Below are positions 42,540-51,398 of a stretch of 64,000 nucleotides of DNA, piece by piece; position 1 is the first letter of the stretch; every line of letters begins with the position of its first letter. The stretch spans positions 496,001-560,000 of the forward strand of contig NZ_CP104965.1 in NCBI RefSeq assembly GCF_025452235.1, in the 5' to 3' direction. The DNA is from Devosia neptuniae. GTDB taxonomy: Bacteria > Pseudomonadota > Alphaproteobacteria > Rhizobiales > Devosiaceae. A program made the position numbers and the translations under genes. The notes under the pieces are model-generated. The model had not been told where the DNA came from and did no database searches. It saw nothing but the letters and a program-made list of their open reading frames with translations.

Positions 42540-44085
42540 AGTCCTCGTTAGCGGCGAGGGAGCTGAGGACTGCCCCCCTGCCCCGCAGGCGCATGATCAG
42601 CGGTAGGACGATGGCGACCAGCGCAACGGCATACATCACCACCGCAATCGGGGAATGCACCAGGATGATTGGGTCGCCCTGGCTGATGGCCAGTGCGCGG
42701 CGCAATTGTTGTTCGGCCATGGGGCCAAGGATGAGGCCGACGACGACCGGCGCGATGGGATAATCGAAGCGACGCAGGATATAGCCCAGGAGCCCAAAGA
42801 CCAGCAGCATGCCCAGCTCGAACGAGAACGGGATGGGCCCCAGCCGCCCGGACATGGCGCCATTGGCGCCGATCGTGCCCAGGGTAGCAAACACCAGAAT
42901 GCCGCCATAGAGCCAGGGCTTGGGAATGGTCAGCAGGCGGACCCAGAGGCCAATCAGCGGCAGATTGAGGACCAGCAGCATGAAATTGGCGACGAGGAGG
43001 CTCGCGATCAGCGACCAGACCAGAGGGGCATTGTTGGCGAACAGCAAGGGGCCGGGCTGCAGCCCGAATTGCTGGAAGCCGGCCAGCATGATGGCGGCGG
43101 TGGCCGAGGTGGGCAGGCCCAGGGTCAAGAGCGGCACGAGCGTGCCGGCGGCGGAGGCATTGTTGGCCGCCTCGGGTCCGGCGACACCTTCGATGGCGCC
43201 GTGGCCGAATTCCTCGGGATATTTGGTGAGGCGCTGCTCGGTGGCATAGGAGAAGAAGGTGCCGATTTCGGCGCCACCGGCCGGCATGGCGCCGATGGGG
43301 AAGCCGATCAACGTGCCGCGCAGCCAGGCGCCCCAGGAGCGTTTCCAATCCTGCGCGGTCATCCAGACCGAGCCTTTGACGGCCAGCACTTCTTCCTTGA
43401 TCTGGTTGGGAGTGGCGGCAATGGCCAGGGTTTCGCCAATGGCAAACAGCGCCACGGCCAGCGTGGTGACTTCGATGCCGTCGAGCAGATCGGGAATGCC
43501 GAAGGCGAGACGCGACTGACCGGTTTGCAGATCAATGCCGATGACGCCCAGGCCCAGGCCAATGAACAGCGCGGTGATGCCGCGCAGGGCGCTGTTGCCA
43601 AAGGCAGCCGAGACGGTGATGAAGGCCAAAACCATCAGCGCGAAATAATCGGCGGGGCCGAAGGACAGGGCCACCTTGACGACCCAAGGGGCGAGGAAGG
43701 CGAGCGCCAAAGTGGCGATGAGACCGGCAACGAACGAGCCGATGGCGGCGGTGGCCAGAGCAGGTCCGCCCCGGCCCTTGCGGGCCATTTTATTGCCCTC
43801 CAGCGCAGTGACGATGGAGGCGCTTTCGCCGGGTGTGTTGAGCAGGATGGAGGTGGTCGAGCCGCCATACATGCCGCCGTAATAAATGCCGGCAAACATG
43901 ATCAGCGAGCCGGTGGGATCGAGCCGATAGGTGACGGGCAGCAGCAAAGCCACGGTCAGCGCCGGGCCAATGCCGGGCAGCACGCCGACGGCGGTGCCCA
44001 GGGTCACCCCGATCAGGCCATAGATGAGATTTTGCCACTGGAGGGCGGCGACGAGCCCCTGGGCGAGCAGACCGAAGGTATCCAT
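42538..44085 (-). CDS. tctA: Tripartite tricarboxylate transporter large membrane subunit
   Basis: This 515-residue TctA protein has 11-12 TM segments. The hallmark [28 protein letters not shown] is at the N-terminus and GxIPxIGxGIPG-like [22 protein letters not shown] in the second half, with [26 protein letters not shown]. It imports citrate or another carboxylate driven by a cation gradient. It is the last gene of tctC-tctB-tctA, 15 bases after tctB. Confidence 0.95.
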   Translation of the reverse strand: MDTFGLLAQGLVAALQWQNLIYGLIGVTLGTAVGVLPGIGPALTVALLLPVTYRLDPTGSLIMFAGIYYGGMYGGSTTSILLNTPGESASIVTALEGNKMARKGRGGPALATAAIGSFVAGLIATLALAFLAPWVVKVALSFGPADYFALMVLAFITVSAAFGNSALRGITALFIGLGLGVIGIDLQTGQSRLAFGIPDLLDGIEVTTLAVALFAIGETLAIAATPNQIKEEVLAVKGSVWMTAQDWKRSWGAWLRGTLIGFPIGAMPAGGAEIGTFFSYATEQRLTKYPEEFGHGAIEGVAGPEAANNASAAGTLVPLLTLGLPTSATAAIMLAGFQQFGLQPGPLLFANNAPLVWSLIASLLVANFMLLVLNLPLIGLWVRLLTIPKPWLYGGILVFATLGTIGANGAMSGRLGPIPFSFELGMLLVFGLLGYILRRFDYPIAPVVVGLILGPMAEQQLRRALAISQGDPIILVHSPIAVVMYAVALVAIVLPLIMRLRGRGAVLSSLAANED

Positions 44086-44100
44086 ATCAGCGCCTTCCGA

Positions 44101-44586
44101 TCAGGGAACGAGACGTTCGAGCGGGCCCGTGGGCAGGGAAAGCTGCAGGCCGCGCGAGAAAATGAACCAGACGACGAAGGCGAAAACGACGCCGATGGGA
44201 ATGGTCTGCCACAATGGACCGCGGCCGAAGCCCTTGGCGGTGAAGGCGAAGAGCAGGCCGGTGGCGATCGAGAAACCCGCCCAGCCCAGCAGCAGCAATT
44301 GGGCGACGAGGCCGCCGATAATCCAGGCCATGGGGCCGTAATTATCGCGTTCGCGCGCGGGGAACTTGCCACGGAAGGCGGCTAAAACCGTGCCGATGGA
44401 GAGCAACAATAGCCCGCCGGCGATGACATAGGGAAAGACCGTGGGGCCGACGCGCGCCTGAATGGGGGGCACGCGCATCAGCGAGGTCTGCCAGATGATG
44501 ACAGCACCAATGATGGCCAGGACGGCCGCTATGACAAGCGCCGCCCCATCGGGGCGGCGCGAGAGATTGGGTTGCCCAGTCGTCAT
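44101..44586 (-). CDS. tctB: Tripartite tricarboxylate transporter small membrane subunit
   Basis: This 161-residue TctB protein has four TM segments. The typical first one follows a short polar start and precedes VGPTVFPYVIAGGLLLLSIG. The ATG overlaps the tctC stop by four bases. Sequence conservation in this subunit is low, so its place between tctC and tctA is the best support. Confidence 0.92.
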   Translation of the reverse strand: MTTGQPNLSRRPDGAALVIAAVLAIIGAVIIWQTSLMRVPPIQARVGPTVFPYVIAGGLLLLSIGTVLAAFRGKFPARERDNYGPMAWIIGGLVAQLLLLGWAGFSIATGLLFAFTAKGFGRGPLWQTIPIGVVFAFVVWFIFSRGLQLSLPTGPLERLVP

Positions 44587-45527
44587 TGCACCAGGCCAAT
44601 GTCTTTCAGGATGGCGGTGGTGGCTTCGGTATCAGCGGCGAGCTGAGTGTCGAAGTCGGCGCCAGCCAGGTACATGTCGGCCCAGCCCTTGGTGGCGAGT
44701 GCAGCCTTCCAGGCTTCCGAATGCACCATCTTGTCGATATCGGCTGAGATGGCGGCCTTCTGCTCATCGGTGATGCCGGGGGCAGCGGCGACCATGCGCC
44801 AGTTTTCGACCACGAGGTCGACGCCCGATTCGCTCAGGGTCGGGATATCAGAGCCTTCGAGGCGGGTTGCGCCGGTCGAGGCCAGAGCGCGCAGGTCGCC
44901 GGACTGGATCTGGGCGTCGAATTCGCCGAGGCCCGAAATGCCGACCGTGACCTGGCCGCCGAGCACGGCTGCCAGGGCTTCGCCACCACCCGAATAGGCG
45001 ATGTAGTTGACGGTGGTGGGATCAACGCCAACGGTCTTGGCGAAGAGGCCGGCCGCGATGTGATCGACGCCGCCGGCCGAACCGCCAGCCCAGGACACCG
45101 AGCCCGGATCAGCCTTGAGCTTGGCGACGAGGTCATCGACAGTCTTGAGTTCGGAAGCGGCGGGCACCACGATGACGTCGGATTCGCCGGTGAGGCGGGC
45201 GATCGGGGTGACATCGGCCAGCGAAACAGGCGAGGCATTGGTGAGGATGGCGCCCACCATCACATAGCCGCCGACGATCAGCGCATTGGGATTGGCATTG
45301 TACTGGTTGACGAACTGGGCGAGGCCAATGGTGCCGCCGGCGCCGGGAACGTTGGTGACCTGCACATTGCCCGAAATGCCTTCGGCCTGGAGAGCCTCCT
45401 GCATGGTGCGGGCCGTCTGGTCCCAGCCGCCGCCGGGGGCAGCAGGCGCCATAATGGTATAGTCCGCCGCATAAGCGGGGAGCGCGAGTGCGCCGGAAAC
45501 CAGCGCAGCGAGAAGCAGCTTGTTCAT
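44583..45527 (-). CDS. tctC: Tripartite tricarboxylate transporter substrate-binding protein
   Basis: This 314-residue Bug-family binding protein has a signal peptide cleaved after AYA and the mature start [22 protein letters not shown], with the first ligand loop AAPGGGWD. The second loop is [20 protein letters not shown] seven bases before ATG 45527 supports the start over the upstream codon 45539. It belongs with tctB and tctA. A hairpin with a T-run lies in its leader. Confidence 0.95.
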   Translation of the reverse strand: MNKLLLAALVSGALALPAYAADYTIMAPAAPGGGWDQTARTMQEALQAEGISGNVQVTNVPGAGGTIGLAQFVNQYNANPNALIVGGYVMVGAILTNASPVSLADVTPIARLTGESDVIVVPAASELKTVDDLVAKLKADPGSVSWAGGSAGGVDHIAAGLFAKTVGVDPTTVNYIAYSGGGEALAAVLGGQVTVGISGLGEFDAQIQSGDLRALASTGATRLEGSDIPTLSESGVDLVVENWRMVAAAPGITDEQKAAISADIDKMVHSEAWKAALATKGWADMYLAGADFDTQLAADTEATTAILKDIGLVQ

Positions 45528-45541
45528 AGATCCTCCCATGT

Positions 45542-45567
45542 AAAAATCCGGACGTCGTTCCGTCCGG
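45542..45567 (-). promoter_or_regulatory. Terminator-like hairpin in the tctC leader (possible attenuator)
   Basis: Read on the minus strand, CCGGACG-GAACGA-CGTCCGG is a perfect 7-bp stem followed by ATTTTTA, 15-20 bases before the tctC start. A hairpin plus T-run between promoter and start codon suggests attenuation or a remnant terminator. No alternative antiterminator fold was evident by eye. Confidence 0.5.
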
Positions 45568-45725
45568 CAGGGCTGCCATACTAGGGCCGCTCCCTGTCAC
45601 CGTCCTGTCGTCGCCGGCATTCGTCTGATGCTAGCGTAAGTGGCGGTTTTTCTATGGGGAAGACTGCGCCTGGGGCGGGCAAAAGGCAAGGAGCGGGACT
45701 GTCGAGCTGCTCGACCTACCACGGG

Positions 45726-45805
45726 GTCATTCCCACGCAGGCGGGAACCTCTGTTTTACGATCCCTAGATCCCGGAACGGAGGTTCCCGCCTGCGCGGGA
45801 ATGAC
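45726..45805. repeat. BIME-like inverted pair of REP palindromes (GTCATTCCC subtype)
   Basis: A 26-base arm beginning GTCATTCCCACGCAGG (45726-45751) is inverted at 45780-45805 with one mismatch and a 28-base spacer. It fills part of the 371-base gap between tctC and the chemoreceptor. The rest (45806-45898) has a further CTCCCCAC/GGGGGAGG hairpin and no gene. Confidence 0.85.
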
Positions 45806-45898
45806 ATTGTGGGGTGGAGGAACCGTGGTGACTGGGCGTGTAGCACCCCCACCCTCGATCCCTCCCCACAAGGGGGAGGGAGGCAGATCGGGGCTTGC

Positions 45899-48313
45899 CT
45901 AGAACTCCGACCAATCCTTGGCGATGGCTGCGCTGCCTTGGCTCAAATAGGACTGCGAGGCGGAGCGGACGCGTTCGATGGTGGTTGGTGGTGCGGCGCG
46001 GCGGGGTTTGGCTTGGGGCGCTTCAACACTGCTGGGTTCGAGTGTAAACACGTCGACGGCCATGTCGAGTTGGCTGGCCTGGTTTTCGCTCTGCTCGATG
46101 GCGGCGTTCATTTCCTCGACCAGCGCGGCATTGTGCTGGGTCATTTCGTCGAGGGTGCGCACGGCGACATTGACCTGGCCGATGGCGGCGGCCTGTTCGA
46201 GGCTCGACTTGGCGATGGCCTGCATGAGGCGGGCGTTTTCGTCGACCGCGGCCAGCATGGACGCCAATTGCTCGGCGGCGTTGGAGACGAGCTTGGTGCC
46301 GCCGCGCACTTCGCTGGCGCTTTGCTCGACCAGATGCTTGACGTCGGCCGAGGCAGAGGCCGCCGATTGGGCCAGGCGCCGCACTTCGACCGCCACCACG
46401 GCAAAGCCCTTGCCGGCATCCCCTGCCCGTGCGGCCTCGACCGAGGCATTGAGGGCCAGCAGATTGGTCTGGAAGGCAATGTCGTCGATCATGCCGATAA
46501 TGTTGGAAATCTTGGACGAGGCCTCGGTGATCCGCTCCATGGCGGCATTGGCCTGATCCATGGTGTGGCCGCTTTGCGCGGCGCTGGTCGAGACGGTCTG
46601 GGCCTTGGTGCTGGCGGCCTCGGCCATTTTGGCATTTTCGGCAACGGTGGATGCAAGCTGCTCCATGGCGGCCGAGGTTTCCTCGATCGTCGCGGCCTGC
46701 TTGGTGGTGCGTTCGGACAGATCGTTGGCGCCGGACAGGATTTCGCTGGTGGCAGCGCGCAAGGTGCCCGAGATGGCCTTGGCGCCGCCGACAATCTCGG
46801 TGAGCCTGTCGGTTACTGCATTGGTGTCGTCGCGCAGCTTGGCGAAGGCGCCGCTGTAATTGCCCTGCATGCGGCGGGTGAGATCGGTATCGGCCATGGC
46901 GGCAAGCACGGCGCCGGTTTCGCCGAGGCCGCGATCGACGGTTTCGACCAAGGCATTGACGCTGCCGGCCAAGGCGTTGAGTTCGGCATCGGGGAACTGG
47001 GCGTGCACGCGCTTGGAGAAATCCCCCGCAATGGCGGCATCGACCACTTCGCCAAAGGCGGCTTGTAGCGCCACCATCATGTCGGTGCGCTCGACGCGGC
47101 GCTGGATCACGGCGGCGCGTTCTTCCTCGGTCATCTGGCTGATCTTGAGGCCGTTATCGCGGAAAATCTCGACGGCGCGAGCCAGCGTGCCGATTTCGTC
47201 GGCGCGCTCAGTACCTTTGATCTCGCTGTGATAATCGCCGCCGGCGACGGCATCGACGGTGGCGCCGAGCGTGCCGAGGGGCTTGCCGATCATGGTGCGG
47301 ATCAGGGCGAACATTACGAGGCACGCGATCAGTACGCAGACAGCGGCGAGGCCGATAATGGTGAACTGGGTTTCGGTCTGCGTCGCGGTGAGGGTAGCGA
47401 GCGGCACACTGGAAACCACGACCCATTGATCAAGCGTGCCGCCTACGGCGAAGGGAACGGCGACGCCGCGCAAGGCGGTGCCATCGGCAGCAGTCAGGTC
47501 GGACTCGGCACTGCCATTGGCGAGCGCGGTCGCGACCAGACCGGCCAGTGGATCGGAGGCCGGCAGTGTCTGACCGATCAGGCTCGCGTCGGGATGGGCG
47601 ACAACCATGCCGGCGGCGGTCAGCACCGTCACGGTACCGGTGCCCATGGGCTTGATTTCGGCGAGGCGGGCATTGACCTCGGCCAGCGACAGATCGACAC
47701 CGCCCGTGCCCATATAGGTGCCACCCACCATGATCGGCGCGCCGAAGGACATGATCAGCACGTCCTTGCCGCCCACGGCATAAAGATAGGGATCGATCGC
47801 CACCATGCGGCCTTCGGCCTTGGGGCGCTGGTAATAGGCGCCGGCGACCGGATCGTCATAGCCGGTCAGGGCCTCGTTGACGATCTCGCCACTGCCGCGG
47901 TTCCAATAGGGGATGTAGCGGCCGGTGGCGTCATGGCCGGGACGATTGGCGAAATCGACATCGCGACCGTCCAGTGCATTGGGCTCCCAGCCCGACCACA
48001 CGCCAAGCAGGGAAGGGTTACGTTCGAGCGTGTGCTCGAGCAGTGCGCCATAGACCGAGCGGCTGGCGGTGCGGGCTTCCTTGAGGGATTCGAGCGCCGT
48101 CACCACGCCATCGGCCGTCGCCGCCGCAGCAGAAAGGCTGGCCGCTACCTCATCGGCGACGCTGGCGGTGCTGGCAGCCTGATAGGCGCGGGTCTGCCGG
48201 TCGATGGTCTGGCCCACCTGCTGGACCAGCACGAAAATGCCGATGGCAAAGACGATGGCGAGCGCCAATCCGCTCAGAATGGCAGTCTTGACCGACAGAG
48301 AGCGAAAATTCAT
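45899..48313 (-). CDS. Methyl-accepting chemotaxis protein with periplasmic dCACHE sensor
   Basis: This 804-residue chemoreceptor has TM1 near residues 13-35, a periplasmic sensor domain of about 280 residues of the Cache type (GVWSGWEPNALDGRD, YYQRPKAEGRMVAIDPY) and TM2 near 316-341. HAMP segments and a signalling domain with the hairpin tip MIDDIAFQTNLLALNASVEAARAG follow. The protein ends in DWSEF, a good match to the CheR/CheB docking pentapeptide (NWETF type). ATG 48313 is chosen over TTG 48331. Transcription starts next to the phage-like element. Confidence 0.94.
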   Translation of the reverse strand: MNFRSLSVKTAILSGLALAIVFAIGIFVLVQQVGQTIDRQTRAYQAASTASVADEVAASLSAAAATADGVVTALESLKEARTASRSVYGALLEHTLERNPSLLGVWSGWEPNALDGRDVDFANRPGHDATGRYIPYWNRGSGEIVNEALTGYDDPVAGAYYQRPKAEGRMVAIDPYLYAVGGKDVLIMSFGAPIMVGGTYMGTGGVDLSLAEVNARLAEIKPMGTGTVTVLTAAGMVVAHPDASLIGQTLPASDPLAGLVATALANGSAESDLTAADGTALRGVAVPFAVGGTLDQWVVVSSVPLATLTATQTETQFTIIGLAAVCVLIACLVMFALIRTMIGKPLGTLGATVDAVAGGDYHSEIKGTERADEIGTLARAVEIFRDNGLKISQMTEEERAAVIQRRVERTDMMVALQAAFGEVVDAAIAGDFSKRVHAQFPDAELNALAGSVNALVETVDRGLGETGAVLAAMADTDLTRRMQGNYSGAFAKLRDDTNAVTDRLTEIVGGAKAISGTLRAATSEILSGANDLSERTTKQAATIEETSAAMEQLASTVAENAKMAEAASTKAQTVSTSAAQSGHTMDQANAAMERITEASSKISNIIGMIDDIAFQTNLLALNASVEAARAGDAGKGFAVVAVEVRRLAQSAASASADVKHLVEQSASEVRGGTKLVSNAAEQLASMLAAVDENARLMQAIAKSSLEQAAAIGQVNVAVRTLDEMTQHNAALVEEMNAAIEQSENQASQLDMAVDVFTLEPSSVEAPQAKPRRAAPPTTIERVRSASQSYLSQGSAAIAKDWSEF

Positions 48314-48463
48314 GGTGTGAGGTTTTCCCAATGCAACTCGTACCGGACCGCGCGATCCGGACAGCTCGAGGCGAATTTAGGGGAAAGCCGTTAAGGCATC
48401 GTTTGCCGCAAAATGGCCGCAAAGGTGAACGGGCGCGGCGTGTCGGCAAATTTTGGGAAGGAA

Positions 48464-48480
48464 TGGTGCCCGGGACCGGA
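48464..48480. other. Candidate att site: 3' end of a tRNA-Leu (minus strand) as left element boundary
   Basis: On the minus strand the site reads TCCGGTCCCGGGCACCA. That fits a T-stem 3' half, an acceptor 3' strand CCCGGGC, discriminator A and CCA, as in alphaproteobacterial tRNA-Leu genes that begin GCCCGGG. The tRNA body is absent, so this is a fragment. It marks the point where host-like sequence gives way to phage genes. Confidence 0.6.
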
Positions 48481-48587
48481 GCCACACCCCCTAACAAAAT
48501 CAGATAGTTAGATCGAAGTGGGACACTTTTTGATCCCGCATTCTACTGCACAATTCTTAATTGCAGTCCCACCACAAGGAGGCGCCT

Positions 48588-48848
48588 ATGCGCATTCTGA
48601 ACCTGCGTCACACCAGTGGCGCGGGCAGCGTTTTGGCGCGCTTCGATATTGAAGTGTCGTCGGAAATAACGCTGCTCGATTGGTACTTGAAACGCACCGG
48701 CCGCGGCGAGCTTCGAGTATTTCCACCTTCCCCTAGGCATGGTCAGCCGTCGGCCCGTTTATCGCCAAAACTGATGGCGGAGATATCCGCACTAGTTATT
48801 TCCAGCACGGAGGGCGATGCCCGATATGACGTCCTACACGCAGCTTGA
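48588..48848 (+). CDS. Small protein at the left end of the element, faintly SpoVG-like
   Basis: This 86-residue protein has AAGGAGG ideally placed before ATG 48588. A beta-rich core (ARFDIEVSSEITLLDWYL ... GELRVFPPSPR) and the ending SPKLMAEISALVI recall the layout of SpoVG-type nucleic-acid binding proteins, but the similarity is only by eye. It overlaps the helicase start by 32 bases, so the two are translated together. Upstream lies an inverted repeat (GTGGGAC...GTCCCAC, 48518-48572). Function unknown. Confidence 0.7.
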   Translation: MRILNLRHTSGAGSVLARFDIEVSSEITLLDWYLKRTGRGELRVFPPSPRHGQPSARLSPKLMAEISALVISSTEGDARYDVLHAA

Positions 48849-50091
48849 GCCTGAAGACTGGAGCGCCCAACTCGCGCGGATCGATTGGACCGGAGGACGC
48901 GCTCGGGCCGCGTCGTTGGTAAAAGCGCAGCCGAAGGCACCGGTGCCGCCGAGGCATGGGACACCGCTCCTGCCCCACACCCCAATTGCCGCCAACGACA
49001 ATGACGCTGTCTTTCTTGAACCATCAGAGTGGCAGGGCCTCCCGGTCCCTACGCGGCAATGGTTCGTCGAGGGCCTGATACCCAGCCGCACCGTCACTAT
49101 ACTCTCGGGCGATGGTGGCCTCGGCAAGTCGCTCCTGGCCCTCCAACTGGGCGTTGCATCAGCCATTGGCGAATCCACAATGGGCCTGACGCCAGCATCG
49201 GGACGGGTGCTCTACGTCGGAGCTGAGGATGAGGTGGACGAATTTCACCGGCGGCTCTTCGACATCATCAAGTCGCACGACACGTGTTTTGACGCCCTTC
49301 GCGATAACTTCCTACTGCTTCCCCTAGCAGAGCGTGACGCCACACTTGCGGCGCCGGATATCCGCAGCAAGATGCAGCCCACAGCGCTGATGCACCAGCT
49401 TCGCGATCGGATGGACATCTTCCGACCAGGGCTGCTTGTGCTGGATACTTCGGCCGACCTGTTTGGCGGCGACGAGATAAAGCGAAGCCAGGTGCGCCAG
49501 TTTGTGGCGATGCTCCGCGCGATTGCCATTCAGGTCGATTGCGCCGTCCTCCTGCTGAGCCACCCGTCGGTTTCAGGCATGCAGTCCGGTAGTGGCACAT
49601 CGGGCTCCACGGCCTGGAACAACAGCGTCAGGTCACGGCTCTATCTCACCGCACCAAATGGCGAAGATGCAGATCCTGATGCACGTGTCCTCACGTCGAT
49701 GAAGAGCAACTACGGACGCGCCGGCGATGCGTTGAAGCTCCGCTGGCAAGACGGCATCTTCATTGTCGATGATGGGTCCACAAACGCAAATCCAGCCCTT
49801 GGCATCCTAAACAAGAGCGACGAACGAGCGTTTCTCACCATGCTGTCCAAGTTCAACCAGCAGGGCCAGCGCGTCGGCGCGTCTACCGGCACAAGCTATG
49901 CGCCGGCGAAGATGGCCAAGCATCCGGACGCGAAGGGGACGACGAAACAGCGACTTGAACGGGCTATGCAACGCCTACTCGAGGCCAGTGAAATCCAGCT
50001 GGTATGGGATGGACCACCATCGCGACAACGCCAACGATTGGTCGTCACGGCGGAGAATTTCAGTGCCGATCAGGCGGCTTCCACCGCATAG
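48817..50091 (+). CDS. RepA-like AAA/RecA-fold replicative helicase
   Basis: This 424-residue protein has a RecA-type ATPase core. Walker A is SGDGGLGKSLLALQLG (about residues 91-106), Walker B PGLLVLDTSADLFGGDE, and a sensor region SHPSVSGMQSGSGTSGS follows. This matches the AAA_25/RepA helicase group of plasmids and phages that unwinds the origin. GGAGGG precedes ATG 48817. A disordered N-terminal part contains the motif AANDND. Iteron-like repeats begin inside the last codons and continue downstream, as expected for a replication origin near its own gene. Confidence 0.85.
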   Translation: MPDMTSYTQLEPEDWSAQLARIDWTGGRARAASLVKAQPKAPVPPRHGTPLLPHTPIAANDNDAVFLEPSEWQGLPVPTRQWFVEGLIPSRTVTILSGDGGLGKSLLALQLGVASAIGESTMGLTPASGRVLYVGAEDEVDEFHRRLFDIIKSHDTCFDALRDNFLLLPLAERDATLAAPDIRSKMQPTALMHQLRDRMDIFRPGLLVLDTSADLFGGDEIKRSQVRQFVAMLRAIAIQVDCAVLLLSHPSVSGMQSGSGTSGSTAWNNSVRSRLYLTAPNGEDADPDARVLTSMKSNYGRAGDALKLRWQDGIFIVDDGSTNANPALGILNKSDERAFLTMLSKFNQQGQRVGASTGTSYAPAKMAKHPDAKGTTKQRLERAMQRLLEASEIQLVWDGPPSRQRQRLVVTAENFSADQAASTA

Positions 50092-50181
50092 TTCCACCGG
50101 GTTCCACCGCCTACCACCGGGGTGTGTTCCACCGCCCCCCATACCCCCCTGCACGGTGGAACAGGCACCGCGGCGGTGGAA
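50079..50181. repeat. Iteron-like TTCCACCG repeats, candidate replication origin
   Basis: TTCCACCG occurs at 50079, 50092, 50102 and 50127, with a one-mismatch copy at 50112. The inverted form CGGTGGAA occurs at 50154 and 50174. The copies are spaced 10-20 bases and lie across the 3' end of the helicase gene and the following noncoding DNA. Confidence 0.6.
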
Positions 50182-50508
50182 GCCGCCGCCAGCCTGCCAC
50201 CTTAGACAAGAAAGTTCGACACCAACGATGCCGCCTGTTGACGCCATTAGGTCTGGGCAAGAGTGCTCTTGGTGCCGGGAGGGGTGGGCAAAGGTCTACG
50301 ACCTTCGCTTCCCCACACCGGGCCATCCCAATCGCGCAAACGCTAACTCAAAAAAAGCTCACGCGTACGCGCTCGTGTGCGCAACGCGCACGCGAGAAGG
50401 CTGCGGTGGATTACCCGGCAAACCGGTTCTGATCTGCCCGCCGAACGTGCGCAGAAATTTCTCTAACGGCCGAAAAGAGCCGTCCATCCAAATCTGAGGA
50501 AACAATCC
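50182..50508. other. Noncoding stretch after the iteron cluster
   Basis: I see no convincing gene in this 327-base stretch. An open frame runs through it from inside the helicase gene but has no ribosome site or coding bias. It contains GCG-rich alternating palindromes (around 50357-50398, CACGCGTACGCG and GCGCAACGCGCACGCG), which could be part of the origin. Confidence 0.5.
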
Positions 50509-51384
50509 ATGCTAGCGCTCAAGGCGCCGGGCAATTTTGTGCCGGCAAATGATAACGAATGGGACGGCCGGCGGCTGCTCGCCTGGCCCACCGCTAAACG
50601 GCTTATAGCCGATGGACGCAAGGAAGACTTGGCTTTGCTATGGTCCTACCGCGCGCTGGTAGACACAGCATTCGGTGAGCCCGCCAACGACAACTGCCGC
50701 GATCCGGCGCCCGACCTGTCCGAGGGCGGGACCGATGACCGTGCGGCATTTGAGATCATTGTTGAGGTCGACCGCCTGCCTCCAGACTTCCTGCCGACAA
50801 TAGAAGAGATGCAGGAGGCAACCGGAGTCGAGCCCGGCAGGCAATGGCCAGCAATGCCACGACCGGTAATTGTCGAGGTCGATCAAAAGACCGGCGCCGT
50901 CCGTCGTGAACTTGGCGGCCTCGCCTTTATCCATGGCAGCCGCTTGCTTGAATATCGAACCACTCCCGATGCGAAAAAGTGGAAACGTCCAGCGACTGTG
51001 CACGCTCACCACAAGAGCAAGAAGAAGCGACCGACCCCCTCGCTTGTTCCCAACAGCAGCGACACATGGGGCCTCGAGGACCAGATCGTTGCCCGAGAGG
51101 AACTGCGGACCATTTACGACGTCATTCCGGCATCGAGCGTTCGTCTTCTAGAAATCGCGTGCGGACCCACCAGGGCTCGAGAAATCGGCGAGGCCTTCGG
51201 CAAACGTGAAAAGACGGCAGAGCGGCTCGGTGTACGGCTGATCGATCGCGCCATAGGGCACCTTCGAGAGCACTGGCGTCCCCAAATTGCAGATAAATCC
51301 CGAAAGAGTATGGGGTTGTTTCCTCTCCCCCTACTGACCCGGCTTCGGCCGGGTTTTTCTTTGCCCCCTCAACCGCAACTTTAA
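50509..51384 (+). CDS. Element protein of unknown function with two ANDN motifs
   Basis: This 291-residue protein begins MLALKAPGNFVPANDNEWDG; a second PANDN lies near residue 59. The C-terminal third (DTWGLEDQIVAREELRTIYD ... REIGEAFGKREKTAERLGVR) is helical and HTH-like, with a sigma-factor or DnaA-like feel. TGAGGAAAC precedes the ATG. The last 26 codons run through a terminator hairpin (51337-51361), so the original stop may have been lost. I do not recognise a family. Confidence 0.75.
   Translation: MLALKAPGNFVPANDNEWDGRRLLAWPTAKRLIADGRKEDLALLWSYRALVDTAFGEPANDNCRDPAPDLSEGGTDDRAAFEIIVEVDRLPPDFLPTIEEMQEATGVEPGRQWPAMPRPVIVEVDQKTGAVRRELGGLAFIHGSRLLEYRTTPDAKKWKRPATVHAHHKSKKKRPTPSLVPNSSDTWGLEDQIVAREELRTIYDVIPASSVRLLEIACGPTRAREIGEAFGKREKTAERLGVRLIDRAIGHLREHWRPQIADKSRKSMGLFPLPLLTRLRPGFSLPPQPQL
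51337..51361 (+). terminator. Rho-independent terminator inside the 3' end of the upstream frame
   Basis: ACCCGGC-TTCG-GCCGGGT is followed by TTTTTCTTT. It lies 38 bases ahead of the next gene start, leaving little room for a promoter. Confidence 0.85.
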
Positions 51385-51398
51385 AAATTTAGGAGGCC

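Noticed and set aside
48464..48560. A complete tRNA gene at the left end of the element
   Set aside because: Only the last 17 bases fit a tRNA; no anticodon or D arm can be formed from the neighbouring sequence.
49898..50497. A 199-codon plus-strand frame overlapping the end of the helicase gene
   Set aside because: Most of it lies in another frame of the helicase gene or over the iteron repeats; the Pro/Arg/His-rich product and missing ribosome site argue against it.
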